A DNA stretch of 64,000 nucleotides from DATENM01 sp045807725 (lineage in GTDB: Bacteria; Acidobacteriota; Blastocatellia; UBA7656), in contig JBJMGV010000072.1 of assembly GCA_045807725.1 (NCBI GenBank), positions 62,001 to 126,000 on the forward strand. The letters run 5' to 3'. The notes under the pieces were generated by a model that saw only the letters and a list, made by a program, of their open reading frames with translations, was not told the origin of the DNA and did no database searches. Positions 7,896 to 17,830 of the stretch are shown here, piece by piece. How positions within the stretch are numbered: position 1 is the first letter of the stretch; every line of letters begins with the position of its first letter. The position numbers were made by a program, and so were the translations under genes.

Positions 7896-9404
7896 ATGAA
7901 ACGCATTCTGTTATTGATTATGCTTACGGCCTTCGTCTGCGCGAATGCTTATGCGCAGATACCGCCGCCGCAAAATGTGAATCAAGCTCCCGCCAAAAAG
8001 GATGACGAGTGCGGCTGCGAGGTGAAGTTGCCCGAAGGCCGCGTCGCCATCGTCAGCGGCGTCAAAGTCACGCTGGATGAGATTGACGAGCCGATTAAAA
8101 ACAAAGTCACCGAATTGCAGGATCAGATTGTTGAGATGCGCAAGGCGCAGGTGGACACGCTGATTAATGCCCGCTTGCTCGATGCCGAAGCCAGGAAGCG
8201 CGGCGTCACTGCCGAAAAGATTTTAGAGACCGAAGTCGAGAACAAAATTATCGCGCCGACTGAGGCAGACGTGCAGCGGTTCTATGACCAGAACCGCGCC
8301 AACCTGCAAGGCGACTTCAACAATTTGAAGCCGCAAATCCTCGCTTACCTCAGAGCCGAGCGTATGCGCGTGGCGGCCAAGCGGCTGGCCGACCAGTTGC
8401 GCGCCACCGCACAGATCAAGATTCTTGGCACGGCGACGCCGCCCGAAAAGGAATCGGATCGTGCGCGCGTGCTGGCGACGCTCAACGGCGATTCGATCAC
8501 GGTGGGCGACGTTGAAGACGCCATCGCTTCTTATGTCAGCTCGGTGCAGGAACAGATTTACGAGTTGCGCAAGACCTCGCTCGACGCGCGCATCAACGAC
8601 ATACTGCTCGATCAGGAAGCGAAGAAGCGCGGCCTGACGCCGCAAGACCTCTATCGTCAGGAGGTCGGCGCGAAGGTCAAGCCGCCTACCGATGAAGAGG
8701 CCGAGAAGTTTTATAAAGAGAACCAGAAGAACCTGAAAGGCACTTATGACGAGCTGAAGGTGAACATCATTCAGTACCTGCAAAGCAAGGCGTACGAGAA
8801 GGCGGAAAACGATTTTGCTGCGTCGCTGCGCAAGTCGGTGACGATGGAAACCTACCTGCGCGCGCCGGAGCCGCCGGTGGTGAAGATCGCTATAGACGAT
8901 CAGCCGATGAAGGGCAACCCGAACGCGCCGGTCACGATTGTTGAGTTCACCGACTTTCAATGTCCGAGCTGTGGCCGCACGCAGCCGATCATCGAAGACG
9001 TTCTCAAAGAGTATGGCGACCGCGTGCGTCTGGTGGTGCGCGACTTCCCGCTCATAGATATGCACCAGTACGCCGAGAAGGCCGCCGAAGCCGCCGAGGC
9101 GGCGCGCGAGCAGGGCAAGTACTGGGAGTACGTGGCGACCCTCTTCAAGAATCAAACGGCGCTTGAAGTGCCGAAGCTGAAAGAGTACGCGACGCAGCTT
9201 GGATTGGACCGCGCCAAGTTCGACCAGGCGCTCGACAGCGGCAAGTTCCGCGACAAGGTGGCGCGCGATATGCGCGAAGGCGAAAAGCTCGGCATCAACG
9301 GCACGCCGACCGTCTTCATCAACGGCAAGCGCCTGCGCGACAAGACCGCTGAAAGCCTGAAAGCCGCCATCGACGCGGCGCTGAAAGCAACCGCGAGTAA
9401 GTAG
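7896..9404 (+). CDS. Exported tandem SurA-like plus DsbA-like thioredoxin fusion
   Basis: The ATG at 7896 follows GGAGG. The 502-residue protein has a signal peptide ending about ANAYAQ, then two homologous SurA N-terminal-like helical domains (about 49-178 and 191-325), each ending with a FYxxNxxNLxGxxxxLKxxIxxYL stretch, and a C-terminal DsbA/Thioredoxin_4 domain (about 333-502). The redox site is CPSC at residues 356-359, and NGTPTVFINGK supplies the cis-Pro loop. No parvulin isomerase domain is present. It probably combines chaperone and thiol-disulfide functions on proteins crossing the periplasm. Confidence 0.88.
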   Translation: MKRILLLIMLTAFVCANAYAQIPPPQNVNQAPAKKDDECGCEVKLPEGRVAIVSGVKVTLDEIDEPIKNKVTELQDQIVEMRKAQVDTLINARLLDAEARKRGVTAEKILETEVENKIIAPTEADVQRFYDQNRANLQGDFNNLKPQILAYLRAERMRVAAKRLADQLRATAQIKILGTATPPEKESDRARVLATLNGDSITVGDVEDAIASYVSSVQEQIYELRKTSLDARINDILLDQEAKKRGLTPQDLYRQEVGAKVKPPTDEEAEKFYKENQKNLKGTYDELKVNIIQYLQSKAYEKAENDFAASLRKSVTMETYLRAPEPPVVKIAIDDQPMKGNPNAPVTIVEFTDFQCPSCGRTQPIIEDVLKEYGDRVRLVVRDFPLIDMHQYAEKAAEAAEAAREQGKYWEYVATLFKNQTALEVPKLKEYATQLGLDRAKFDQALDSGKFRDKVARDMREGEKLGINGTPTVFINGKRLRDKTAESLKAAIDAALKATASK

Positions 9405-9755
9405 TAGGCAGAAGATAGGAGGCAGGAGGCAGGAAGTAGGAGGCAGGAGGCAGGAGGCAGGAAGTAGTCCCGTAGGGACGATCTGTTTATAGTTACGGCT
9501 GCTAGAACGGACGAAGCCCCGTAGGGGCGTGATGTCAACATCGCGCCCCTACGGGGCTTCGTCACATCCTTCAGCCATATCTATAAACATCGCGCTCCTG
9601 ACGGAGCTTGAAGATTAAGCCGCCCGCGTTACTATAAACATTGCGCTCCTGACGGAGCTTGCATCATCTATTGCATCGTGAACTATAAACATCGCGCTCC
9701 TGACGGAGCTGAGACCTCCGCGACCGACTGCCTCCTGCTTCCTGCCTCCTGTTCC
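9405..9755. repeat. Nested inverted-repeat element, locus 1
   Basis: The element begins at the TAG stop of the SurA-DsbA gene and ends at the stop of the convergent gene. Outer arms are purine-rich GGAGGCAGGAAGTAGG repeats (9405-9467) and the complementary CCTCCTGCTTCCTGCC arm (9729-9754). Between them lie several copies of a hairpin unit: three near-identical CTATAAACATCGCGCTCC units at about 9574, 9631 and 9681, one variant near 9467, and a back-to-back pair around 9510-9563. No gene is visible in the gap. Confidence 0.8.
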
Positions 9756-11747
9756 TCATCCCTTCGGGGGCAACTGCGCGCGCAGGTCTTTCACCTGCTG
9801 GCTGATTGAGGCCGCATCGACGGCGTTGGGAATACGTTTCAAGTAGAGGTCGTAATACTTGATCGCTTCCTCTAACTGGCCCTTGCCTTGATAAGACGCC
9901 GCCATGATTTTGTAGACATCCGGTATCTCGCTGGTCAATTGCATAGCGATAGAGAGGTAGTCCAGCGCCGGATCAAATTTCTGCTGTTTAAAGTAGGCGG
10001 TTCCCAGGTGGTAATTGATGACCGCATTGCCGGGGTCCATCTTCAAGGCATTTTGAAAGAAGTAGACCGAGCGGTCGAGGTTCTTCAGCGGCGTCTCGTA
10101 AGAATAAGCTTTGCCGAGCAGGTCGTACATATTCGCCGTCAGCGCGGTCGAAGGCCGCAATTTCAAGCCGGCCTCGCAGAGCGCGATGGCGCGGTCAATG
10201 TGTGCGCGGTCGGCGTGCGCGCGGTCAAAAGTGTACTCGTATTCGTAACGCAGCAGGTGCGCCGCCGCCAGATTGTGCATCACGACGACGTTATCGCGCC
10301 GCAACTCGTTGAACTTCTCCAGCTCTTCAACCGCCTTATCCATCTTTTGTTCGTTGATGAATTTGTGACCGAGAATAAAATGCGACATCGGCTGATCGTC
10401 GGCGACTTCCGCGCCGTGTGACCACAAGGTCATATCATCTTTCCAAACGCTGTTCTGCGCGACCGTCTTCGCTGTCATTAGCACAGCGATGAGGGCCACT
10501 AGCGCCACTTGCGCCGTCGCTCGCCGCCCGATTGCGAACCAGCGCTCGACGGGCACGCGCGCCAGCGCCATCGCTGCCAGCAGCGAAAAGCCTACGGACG
10601 GAATGTAGACGTATCGCTCCTGCACCAGAAAGTCGCTGCCGAACGCGCCGAGGTTTAAGACAGGCAGCAGGTTGATCGCAAACCAGAGCACGGCAAAGCG
10701 CGCCGCGCGCGAACCTCTGAGCCGCCACGCGCCGTAGGCGAGCGCCGCAACTGCGAGCAGCGGCAGAATGAAGTACAGGCTCGCGGGGCTGTTCACCATC
10801 GGCGTGTCGTGAAAGATGGACAGGTTCATCGGCCACAACAGCAACCCGATGTACTTGCAGACCACGAGTGGAATCGTCAGCACTACTTGTATCGGCGTGT
10901 AGGTCGTGAAGCTGGCGTCATTGAGCAAAAAGCCGAGCGCGTGATAACGCATGGCGAAATAAGTGAAGGCCATCATCAGAAACAACGCCGGGAACAACAG
11001 CGCAGGCCGCAGCCGCTCGCGCAGTCGTCGATCCTGATTGATGATGAGCAGCTCGTACGCGCCGATGAAGATCGGCAGCGCTATCGCCGGCTCTTTCGAG
11101 AAGGCCGCGAGCAGGAAAAGAAGCACTGAGCCGGCGAGATAATTCTTGTTGCCGCTGTCACGGTAACGCATGTAGAGATAGAACGACGGCAGCAGGAAAA
11201 GCGCCATAAACAGGTCGGTGATGCCGCTGATCCAGGCTACGGATTCGACTCTGAGCGGGTGCAGCGCGAACAGCAGCGTTGCTATGCCTGTGACCTTATC
11301 GTCGCCGGTGATGCGTTTCAGGATGAGGAAGACGAACGTGACCGCCAGCATATGCATCAGCACGTTGACCAGATGCCAGCCCAGCGCCCACGTGCCGAAC
11401 AGAAACCATCCGGTCATCAGGTAGACCGTAAACAACGGGCGATAGTAAGGCGTCGTCGGGCCGGCCTCCTTGTTCGGGTCTTTGTCTTGCGCGACGCGCC
11501 AGAACCAGACCTCTTTCGTCAGCGCGAGGGGCAGATTGGCAAAGCTGCGTATCTCCAGGTTGCCGAGAATCTGCGTCGTGTCGTCGTAGGCAAAACCGTT
11601 AGCCAGCGTATTGGCGAAGGTCAGAAAAGTGGCCGCGAGTATAAGGCCGAGAATCCACCTGTGCGAAGACGTGAACCGTGGCCGCCTCTCAGTTGGCTGG
11701 ACAATTTCCGGGTCGGCTTGCGAGCGTGTGCGTTTCTTTCTGCTCAT
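9756..11747 (-). CDS. TMTC-like membrane protein with C-terminal TPRs
   Basis: The 663-residue protein has about ten membrane segments in the first 400 residues and tetratricopeptide repeats after about residue 440. The first outer loop contains NGFAYDDTTQILGN, the acidic pair expected in GT-C O-mannosyltransferases of the TMTC type, and LHPLRVESVAWISG follows as in that family. Such enzymes move sugars from lipid-phosphate donors to extracytoplasmic acceptors. It is downstream of two polytopic proteins and two GT2 enzymes on the same strand, which supports a role in envelope glycan or glycoprotein assembly. Acceptor unknown. Confidence 0.8.
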   Translation of the reverse strand: MSRKKRTRSQADPEIVQPTERRPRFTSSHRWILGLILAATFLTFANTLANGFAYDDTTQILGNLEIRSFANLPLALTKEVWFWRVAQDKDPNKEAGPTTPYYRPLFTVYLMTGWFLFGTWALGWHLVNVLMHMLAVTFVFLILKRITGDDKVTGIATLLFALHPLRVESVAWISGITDLFMALFLLPSFYLYMRYRDSGNKNYLAGSVLLFLLAAFSKEPAIALPIFIGAYELLIINQDRRLRERLRPALLFPALFLMMAFTYFAMRYHALGFLLNDASFTTYTPIQVVLTIPLVVCKYIGLLLWPMNLSIFHDTPMVNSPASLYFILPLLAVAALAYGAWRLRGSRAARFAVLWFAINLLPVLNLGAFGSDFLVQERYVYIPSVGFSLLAAMALARVPVERWFAIGRRATAQVALVALIAVLMTAKTVAQNSVWKDDMTLWSHGAEVADDQPMSHFILGHKFINEQKMDKAVEELEKFNELRRDNVVVMHNLAAAHLLRYEYEYTFDRAHADRAHIDRAIALCEAGLKLRPSTALTANMYDLLGKAYSYETPLKNLDRSVYFFQNALKMDPGNAVINYHLGTAYFKQQKFDPALDYLSIAMQLTSEIPDVYKIMAASYQGKGQLEEAIKYYDLYLKRIPNAVDAASISQQVKDLRAQLPPKG

Positions 11748-11873
11748 GAAAAACCTGTGCGCGAATGATGAGTTGTAAAATTGATCAGGGCTGTTACCGC
11801 TGATTGGCGTAGCAAAAATGCTATCGCGCCGGCTCCGCGCATGTCAACGCAGCCGGTCATCGCGTGTCGCCGC

Positions 11874-14093
11874 CTATCTCACCCAGCGGTCAACGACCCA
11901 GCCCGCCCGCATTGCATTGGAGCCTTCACTCAAGCGCACCTTCACCCGTCCTGCCGCAATCTCTACTACCTCTACGGTCGTGTTGTTGGGAAGCCGCAGC
12001 ACGCGGCCTGAGCTGACGAGCGCATCGACTTTGGCGCTCTCTTTTGACGCCAGCGCGCCGAGCAATTCAGGCAGCGCCTGCTCATCCGTAGCCACATAGA
12101 CTCCGTCCTGGCCTTCGATGAAGAGTGTGGCCTGACCGCCGACGCGAACGGCGCTCTGCCGCTGCTCCGGCGTCGAGCCGGCAGCCGGCGGCTTGTTGCG
12201 ATTGAGCCGAGTCACCAGCGCCCAGATGATGACGAGAGCGATAACGGTCGCGCCCGCGATGACGGCAAAACGCACACGACGCCCGGCCACAGCGGGCGAG
12301 TCGGCTGCTTTCGGTGATCGCCTGCGCGTCCGTGCGCGACCGACGATTGTAAGTCCGACCACAGCGACGAGGCCGAGCCACGTGAGAATCATCCCTGCCC
12401 ATCGCGGCGCGGTATTTTGAAAGCGCACGTCGAGAGTGTGAACGCCCGCCGGGACTTGAACGACTTGAATGCCGTCGGCATCGCTCTCCATCGGGACGCG
12501 TGCGCCGTCAACTCGCGCCGTCCAGCCGGGAAAGTTATACGTCTTCAAGCGGACGCGGCTCGGCTGTTCGACCTGCAAGCGAATCTCGCGGTGTTCGGGC
12601 ATCCAGGTGACGATGTTGCTGCGGCCACTCGGCGGGTCGATGACGACCAGCGCCGTGTCGGGCAACTGCTCAGGGTGTGTGGCGTCGCGCGGCGTCATGC
12701 TCGATTCAACGTAGTTCTGCGGCGGCGCGAAGCTCGCATTCTTGAGCGCCTTGCCGATGACGCCGTAAAAGCTGACCAGGAGATTCAAGGCGATGATTAG
12801 GCCGAAGGCGACGCGCAAGGCGAGGAGCCGGCGTGTCTTCCAGTCATTCACGGTTCGCAGCCGCTCGATGGCCGCGCCAACCAGCAGCGCTCCAAACAGC
12901 GTGACAATGGCGAGCCAGCGAAACGGCGGCACGGTCAGCTCAATCTTCGGCAGCCAGCGGCCAATGTCGTACGAGAATGCTGTTGACATAAACAGGCTGA
13001 CGCTGCCGACCACAAGCCAGAGGCTGACCTGTAAGCGGCGCGCTGCCGATGTCACTTCGGCCATTGCCTCGGTGGTTGTCGCGCGCTCTAACGGCTCGCT
13101 GGTGATGCTGTCCGGTCGCGTGTGGCGATAGATCAACCAGACGACCAGGAACAGCAGGGCGTACAGCTTAAACGAGTTGTAGATGCCGGCATTGAACGGG
13201 TCGGGGTTCGGTATCGGCTGAATGTAAGAGAGGTGATATGGGAATATCTCCTGCGTATATTCGTAGACGAGATTCATCTCCAGCGCCGCCGGCAGCCAGT
13301 AGATGGCGCTGACCGCAAGGCCGATGCTCATACCGATGGCGATGCGCAAGAGAATGCGCCAATCTCTCGCCCACACCGTCCATAGCAATGCGTAGAAGGC
13401 CAGCGCGTACGAGAACATCACGCCGACCGGAAAATGCGTCAGCAGGTAAAGGCCATAGATCAAGCCAAGTCCGGCGATATGACGCAACGCGCCCGTGTGG
13501 CCGGCTTTGAAGACAAAATAGAAAATCAGCGGCAGGAAGACGAAGCCAAAGGTTTCCGGCAGCGCGCCGCGCCAGTACAGGTCGAGCAGATGGTACGGCA
13601 GCGCCATATACATCAGCGCCGCAATCACGCTCGTCGCTGGCGAAAAAAAGGTGCGCGAAAGCGCGTACATCGCCAGGCCTGACGCCGCCATCATCAACGT
13701 CATCAGCACGAACAGCGTCGTGTGCCAATTATCAAATACCGCGTTGACCAGCGTCGTCGTGTAATAAAAGCCCGGCGGGTAGTAGTTGGCTACGGCGATG
13801 CCGTAGCTGTTGTTGGCGTCGGCGAACCAGCGCGGGTAGAGCGCTCCTGAGCGCACGCCCTCCTGAAACTGATTCATGTAGAAGAAGTGATTCGTCATAT
13901 CATGAGTCAGGATCAGCAGGTACTCTTTCTTGCCGCCGACCGTCTGCGAGTGAGAGAAAAAGTATGGCGCGACCAGCGCCGCGCCGAGCGCCAGCGCGAC
14001 GATCAGGCCGAGCGCATAGACCTTCGCTGATGGCCGCGCCGGTGGCGTGGCGTTGACTATAGTTCCTGCATCGGTTTGGCGAACTTCAGACAT
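11874..14093 (-). CDS. Polytopic membrane protein, PTPS-related (pfam10131-like)
   Basis: About 739 residues with many membrane helices and a large outer loop. The segment LTHDMTNHFFYMNQFQEG followed by GALYPRWFADANNSYG resembles the membrane family called 6-pyruvoyl-tetrahydropterin synthase-related, probable GT-C glycosyltransferases despite the name. The C-terminal 130 residues form an SH3-like region ending WVVDRWVR. The start at 14093 follows AAAGGGAT; a start at 14141 is also open but would overlap the upstream gene. It belongs to the glycan block. Confidence 0.7.
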   Translation of the reverse strand: MSEVRQTDAGTIVNATPPARPSAKVYALGLIVALALGAALVAPYFFSHSQTVGGKKEYLLILTHDMTNHFFYMNQFQEGVRSGALYPRWFADANNSYGIAVANYYPPGFYYTTTLVNAVFDNWHTTLFVLMTLMMAASGLAMYALSRTFFSPATSVIAALMYMALPYHLLDLYWRGALPETFGFVFLPLIFYFVFKAGHTGALRHIAGLGLIYGLYLLTHFPVGVMFSYALAFYALLWTVWARDWRILLRIAIGMSIGLAVSAIYWLPAALEMNLVYEYTQEIFPYHLSYIQPIPNPDPFNAGIYNSFKLYALLFLVVWLIYRHTRPDSITSEPLERATTTEAMAEVTSAARRLQVSLWLVVGSVSLFMSTAFSYDIGRWLPKIELTVPPFRWLAIVTLFGALLVGAAIERLRTVNDWKTRRLLALRVAFGLIIALNLLVSFYGVIGKALKNASFAPPQNYVESSMTPRDATHPEQLPDTALVVIDPPSGRSNIVTWMPEHREIRLQVEQPSRVRLKTYNFPGWTARVDGARVPMESDADGIQVVQVPAGVHTLDVRFQNTAPRWAGMILTWLGLVAVVGLTIVGRARTRRRSPKAADSPAVAGRRVRFAVIAGATVIALVIIWALVTRLNRNKPPAAGSTPEQRQSAVRVGGQATLFIEGQDGVYVATDEQALPELLGALASKESAKVDALVSSGRVLRLPNNTTVEVVEIAAGRVKVRLSEGSNAMRAGWVVDRWVR

Positions 14094-14127
14094 GAAGTGA
14101 TCCCTTTCGAGTGAATGGCCAAAACCA

Positions 14128-16200
14128 TCAGGGTATCTCATAGATTGAGAAGTTGTCGAACGACGAGCGATAGAGCAGGGATAAACGGCTGGTGTCTACA
14201 ATCGTCTGCGCCGCGCCCATCAGCAGGACGTAGCGCGTCCCCATCGTCTTCAACGCCGGGTTGGTCGGCGAGACGGTGACAATGAGCGTGCCCTCTTGCG
14301 GGTTATCGAACGACACGGCGTGATCGTCGTTCGTGTAGTTGAACGAAATCTCGGCGTAACGGTTGTACGCTGCTTCGTTGCGGCCATCCGGGTCGAGGTT
14401 CCGCCAGAGCGCAAGCTGCGGCGTCCATTGAATGCCGGTCATCGCCCGGCCTCCGAGCGCGGCGATGAGCTGGCCGACGTGAATGCCGCCATAAACGATC
14501 CATAAAGGTCGCTCGCTGGTTTGCCGATTCATCCGCGCGACCTCTTTGCCCAGTTCCGAGTCGTAATAGTGATCGAGATTAGTAGACAGCGGATTGATCA
14601 GCCACGTCGTGGCGAATTGCAGCGCCAAAATCATAACGGCGAACTGCCGTCGCCTGCCGGCCAGCAGCAGGTAAGCCGCCATCGCAAGAAAGAAGGCCAT
14701 CATCAACGTGAACGGCGGCGTCGGAAAGTCGCCGGTCAGGCGCAGCAGGTAGAGACTGTGGACGATGATGAGCAAGGCGAAACCGGCGCTGGCCATCAAC
14801 GGCATCCAGCGATGTAAGCGACTCGTCGATTCCGGCTCGTCGCTTCGCATCGCGGCGAGCGCATAAACGCTCAGGATGATCGAAGCCAGGCCGATGGTGA
14901 GATCGGCGCGATTGCTGGGGACAAAGCGCATCAGGCTCAGCTTGGCGATGAATGCCGGCACGCCGATCATCAGAAACAAGATCATCGCGGCGATGAAGAC
15001 GATCATCGCCCAGCCGACTGCGCCAAGGCCGCGCGCCAGCCGCCGGGAGAATGGTAAGGCCAAGAAGATGGCCGGGAAGAAATAATAGAACGAGGCCGAT
15101 TCGCTTTCGTTCTTCAACGCGGCAATGGAGGTGTCGGAGGTCATAACGTTGTAGACGCCGCGAAACAGCAGCGCCAGAGGCTCGTCGCCACCCGTAGAAA
15201 AGCGCCTGCCGGGGTATACGGTGTTAGCCATTAGCTGGAGCGCCGGCAGGCAGCGGACGAGCCAGGCCAGCGTGAGGCCGCCTGCCAGCAGGAGCGCCAG
15301 CCCAAGGAAGGCGAGCCGGTAGCTCAACATGGGCCGGAGCGACAGATATAGGCGGTCGCGGACGAACAGCGCCGCAAAGAGAATCAGGAACAGGTAGGCC
15401 AGCGGCACTTGCCACGGCGGATACATAAACATCACGAAGCCGGGCAGGCTCAGCCCCAGCAGCAGCGCGTTAATCATCAACACGCGGCGGCTGTCGGAGC
15501 GGCACAGGTGATAAGTTGACAGGCAGGCCAGGGCCGCGAAGAAGGTCACATAGGTCGGCCACTGCGACCAGAGGATGACGTAGGCCGACGTGCCGAACAG
15601 CAGCGCGCCCAATGCGGCCAGCTTCCAGTCGCCCTTGCAGACGATTTCCAATAACAGGAAGAGCGCCGTGAAGCAGGCCAGCGGCGGAAACCACCAGTAC
15701 CAGGCGAGGCCGCGTTGCGCGCCAAGAAAGAAATAACCCCAGGTCGCCGGCCTCGCCAGCGTCGCTACATGCCAGACCGGCGTGTGCGGACTGATCAGCA
15801 TGTTCTGGCCGTTGCCGAAGCTCGGGTTGATGACCGGGAAGCGCGGCTGCTGCGCGAGTTGGCTGAGGGCGGCAGGCGTCGAAACGTAGGCCTCGTCCCA
15901 GCGAAAGTATCGGGCGTTGGCCAGCAGCAAACTGCGTAGCCCGTAGGCGCTGACCTTCGATATTTTCTGCTCGCGTTCCGGCGACAGCCCGAAGAGGTAG
16001 CCCGCGTAAGGCTTCTCAGGCATCCACGTCCCCGCCGTCAGTGCGGTAGACGAGCCGTGAATCCCGCAGGCGACCAGCAGCGCAAACAACAGCCACACGC
16101 CAGCCAGCAGCCGCGCTTGCGGGCTGGCTGACTTGATGAACCGCATGATGGAGCGCACGGGCGCGTCGGCTGTCTGATCGCTTGCAGTTGATGCCATCAT
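14128..16200 (-). CDS. Large polytopic membrane protein, probable GT-C fold
   Basis: A 690-residue protein with around twelve hydrophobic segments. Between the first and second helix an outer region (about residues 55-150) contains RYFRWDEAYVST and NPSFGNGQNMLISPHTPVW, which may form the substrate site. I do not recognise a named family with certainty; layout and size fit GT-C or YfhO-like membrane proteins. Its ATG overlaps the methyltransferase stop as ATGA, which argues for translational coupling. Confidence 0.65.
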   Translation of the reverse strand: MMASTASDQTADAPVRSIMRFIKSASPQARLLAGVWLLFALLVACGIHGSSTALTAGTWMPEKPYAGYLFGLSPEREQKISKVSAYGLRSLLLANARYFRWDEAYVSTPAALSQLAQQPRFPVINPSFGNGQNMLISPHTPVWHVATLARPATWGYFFLGAQRGLAWYWWFPPLACFTALFLLLEIVCKGDWKLAALGALLFGTSAYVILWSQWPTYVTFFAALACLSTYHLCRSDSRRVLMINALLLGLSLPGFVMFMYPPWQVPLAYLFLILFAALFVRDRLYLSLRPMLSYRLAFLGLALLLAGGLTLAWLVRCLPALQLMANTVYPGRRFSTGGDEPLALLFRGVYNVMTSDTSIAALKNESESASFYYFFPAIFLALPFSRRLARGLGAVGWAMIVFIAAMILFLMIGVPAFIAKLSLMRFVPSNRADLTIGLASIILSVYALAAMRSDEPESTSRLHRWMPLMASAGFALLIIVHSLYLLRLTGDFPTPPFTLMMAFFLAMAAYLLLAGRRRQFAVMILALQFATTWLINPLSTNLDHYYDSELGKEVARMNRQTSERPLWIVYGGIHVGQLIAALGGRAMTGIQWTPQLALWRNLDPDGRNEAAYNRYAEISFNYTNDDHAVSFDNPQEGTLIVTVSPTNPALKTMGTRYVLLMGAAQTIVDTSRLSLLYRSSFDNFSIYEIP

Positions 16201-16820
16201 CTGGGTTTTCGGCTGACCAGGACGAATTCGTTATATTTGAAAATGCCCCCAAAAGCCCGTGGCAAGGGGAAGGAGAACGCTTTTACCAGTTCAAGACTAG
16301 AGGCGCAAGCGATTCTGTTCAGTGCCGCCATGTCCATGAACTGGACGTGTGTCGGGTCGGCGCGATAGCCCAGTTCCTGAGGCGTGATGAGAATGACCTT
16401 GCCGCCCGGCTTGAGCGTGTGCAGGTAAGTTGCGAGCAGGTCAATGGCAGCCCTTTCCGTCATGTGCTCGACGACATGCGACAGCAACAGCGAGTCGAAG
16501 CGTGCGGTCGTGTTAAAAGGCGAGGCCGGAAATTCGTCCGTCGTCACGGCCTGAAAGCCGCGCCCACGGGCGATCTCAACCGCGTGCGGATTGTGGTCTA
16601 CGCCGACGCCGTGACCCGCCAGGTGCGCCAGGTTGCGGCCTACGCCGCAGCCGATGTCGAGCGTGAAGCCCGGGTCGAGCCGCCGCAGATTCCAGCGATA
16701 CGGCGCTTGCACGTCGAGCCAACGCTTCCACCAGACCGCTTCGCGCCGGGCCAGGCCGGTGGCGTAGCGCCGGTCTGTCGTGGCGAGAGGGGAATGTGAA
16801 TGATCATCAGTCCTACCCAT
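16197..16820 (-). CDS. Class I SAM-dependent methyltransferase
   Basis: The 207-residue protein has the SAM-binding motif LDIGCGVGRNLAHLAGHG near residues 53-70, the acidic end of strand 2 (VGVDHNPHAVEIARGRG) and the post-core SLLLSHVVEHM. This is the Methyltransf_11/23 type. It sits between a GT2 gene and a GT-C-like gene, so a glycan or lipid-linked sugar is a likely substrate; a quinone substrate cannot be excluded. The start at 16820 is chosen because the upstream extension overlaps the GT2 gene and is not protein-like. Confidence 0.82.
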   Translation of the reverse strand: MGRTDDHSHSPLATTDRRYATGLARREAVWWKRWLDVQAPYRWNLRRLDPGFTLDIGCGVGRNLAHLAGHGVGVDHNPHAVEIARGRGFQAVTTDEFPASPFNTTARFDSLLLSHVVEHMTERAAIDLLATYLHTLKPGGKVILITPQELGYRADPTHVQFMDMAALNRIACASSLELVKAFSFPLPRAFGGIFKYNEFVLVSRKPR

Positions 16821-16852
16821 AATTGAAAAGTAATGATTCTTACCCAAGTTGA

Positions 16853-17788
16853 TTAACGCGGCGTTTCCTGTATGTCCAGCACGATGGCTTGCAGCAGGAG
16901 TTGAAAGCCCAGGATCAGCGGCAGCAGCGACAACATGATCGTGCCGGTCGGCGTCGGGATGCCTGTGACCGCCGCATGCGCCCATAGGTAGATGCCGTAT
17001 CCCGCGCCCCACCCGAACAGCAGCGCCCCCAAAAACAAGAACAGCGCAATGGGCGAGAAATCGCGCAGGACGTATTTCTCGTAGACCCGGCGCAAGAACC
17101 GTCTGACCAGCAAGAAGGGAAAGGTCAGCGAGATGCCCATCACATTCAAGTGCGACTTTTCATCTCCATAGCGCGCGGGGATCGCCACGTCTTTGACGCG
17201 AAAGTGAAAAAGGTTCAGGTGTACGAGCATATCGTTTTCAAAGAAGAAGCGCGGATGCAGGCGGTCGAGATTGAGCACGCCGAGCGCCGCCGCCTTGATC
17301 GCCGTATACCCGTTCTGCGGGTCGAAGATGTGCCAGTAGCCGGAAGCCAGCTTGGTCAAGAAGGTCAAAACGATGTTGCCAAACAGCCGGTGCTTCGGCA
17401 TGAAGACGAGCGATTCGCCGGCCAGAAACCGATTGCCTTTCGCGTAATCGTAACCTTCATCAATCAGCGCGTCCAGCAAGTGCGACAGGTGATCCGGCGA
17501 CATCTGCGCGTCGGCGTCCATCTTGACGATGAGGTCCGCGCCGAGTTCAAGCGCGCGGCGATAACCGATAATCATAGCCCCGCCGACGCCCTGATTTTGC
17601 GCCGTCTGCACAGCGAGGACGCGCCCGTCGTCGGTGGCCGTCGCTGCCGCCAGCGTTCCGTCTTTGCTGCAATCATCAACGATGATGATGCGGTCAACGA
17701 AGGCGGGCATGGTGCGGATCACTTGACCGACATGGCGCTCTTCATTGTAGGCGGGTACGACGGTCGTTACCTGCTGTCCTTTATACAT
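16853..17788 (-). CDS. GT2 glycosyltransferase with C-terminal membrane anchor
   Basis: The 311-residue protein opens with TTVVPAYNEERHVGQVI and IIIVDDCSKDGT, typical of GT2 dolichyl/polyprenyl-phosphate sugar transferases. KMDADAQMSPDHL holds the DxD-like metal and nucleotide site near residues 92-94. Two hydrophobic segments lie at about 238-260 and 276-300. Enzymes of this kind make polyprenyl-phosphate sugars that GT-C proteins then use, which matches the three membrane proteins downstream. A GAGGA ribosome site precedes the ATG. Confidence 0.87.
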   Translation of the reverse strand: MYKGQQVTTVVPAYNEERHVGQVIRTMPAFVDRIIIVDDCSKDGTLAAATATDDGRVLAVQTAQNQGVGGAMIIGYRRALELGADLIVKMDADAQMSPDHLSHLLDALIDEGYDYAKGNRFLAGESLVFMPKHRLFGNIVLTFLTKLASGYWHIFDPQNGYTAIKAAALGVLNLDRLHPRFFFENDMLVHLNLFHFRVKDVAIPARYGDEKSHLNVMGISLTFPFLLVRRFLRRVYEKYVLRDFSPIALFLFLGALLFGWGAGYGIYLWAHAAVTGIPTPTGTIMLSLLPLILGFQLLLQAIVLDIQETPR

Positions 17789-17830
17789 TCCTCGCTTGTT
17801 TCCAGTGTAGACTCGCCCCTCGCTTCGGGG

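Noticed and set aside
9405..9755. CRISPR array
   Set aside because: Units are palindromic, in both orientations, unevenly spaced and without unique spacers of constant length; no cas genes.
11874..14093. Link between the PTPS-related membrane protein and QueD
   Set aside because: The similarity is only in the family name; the protein is a polytopic membrane protein with no pterin site.
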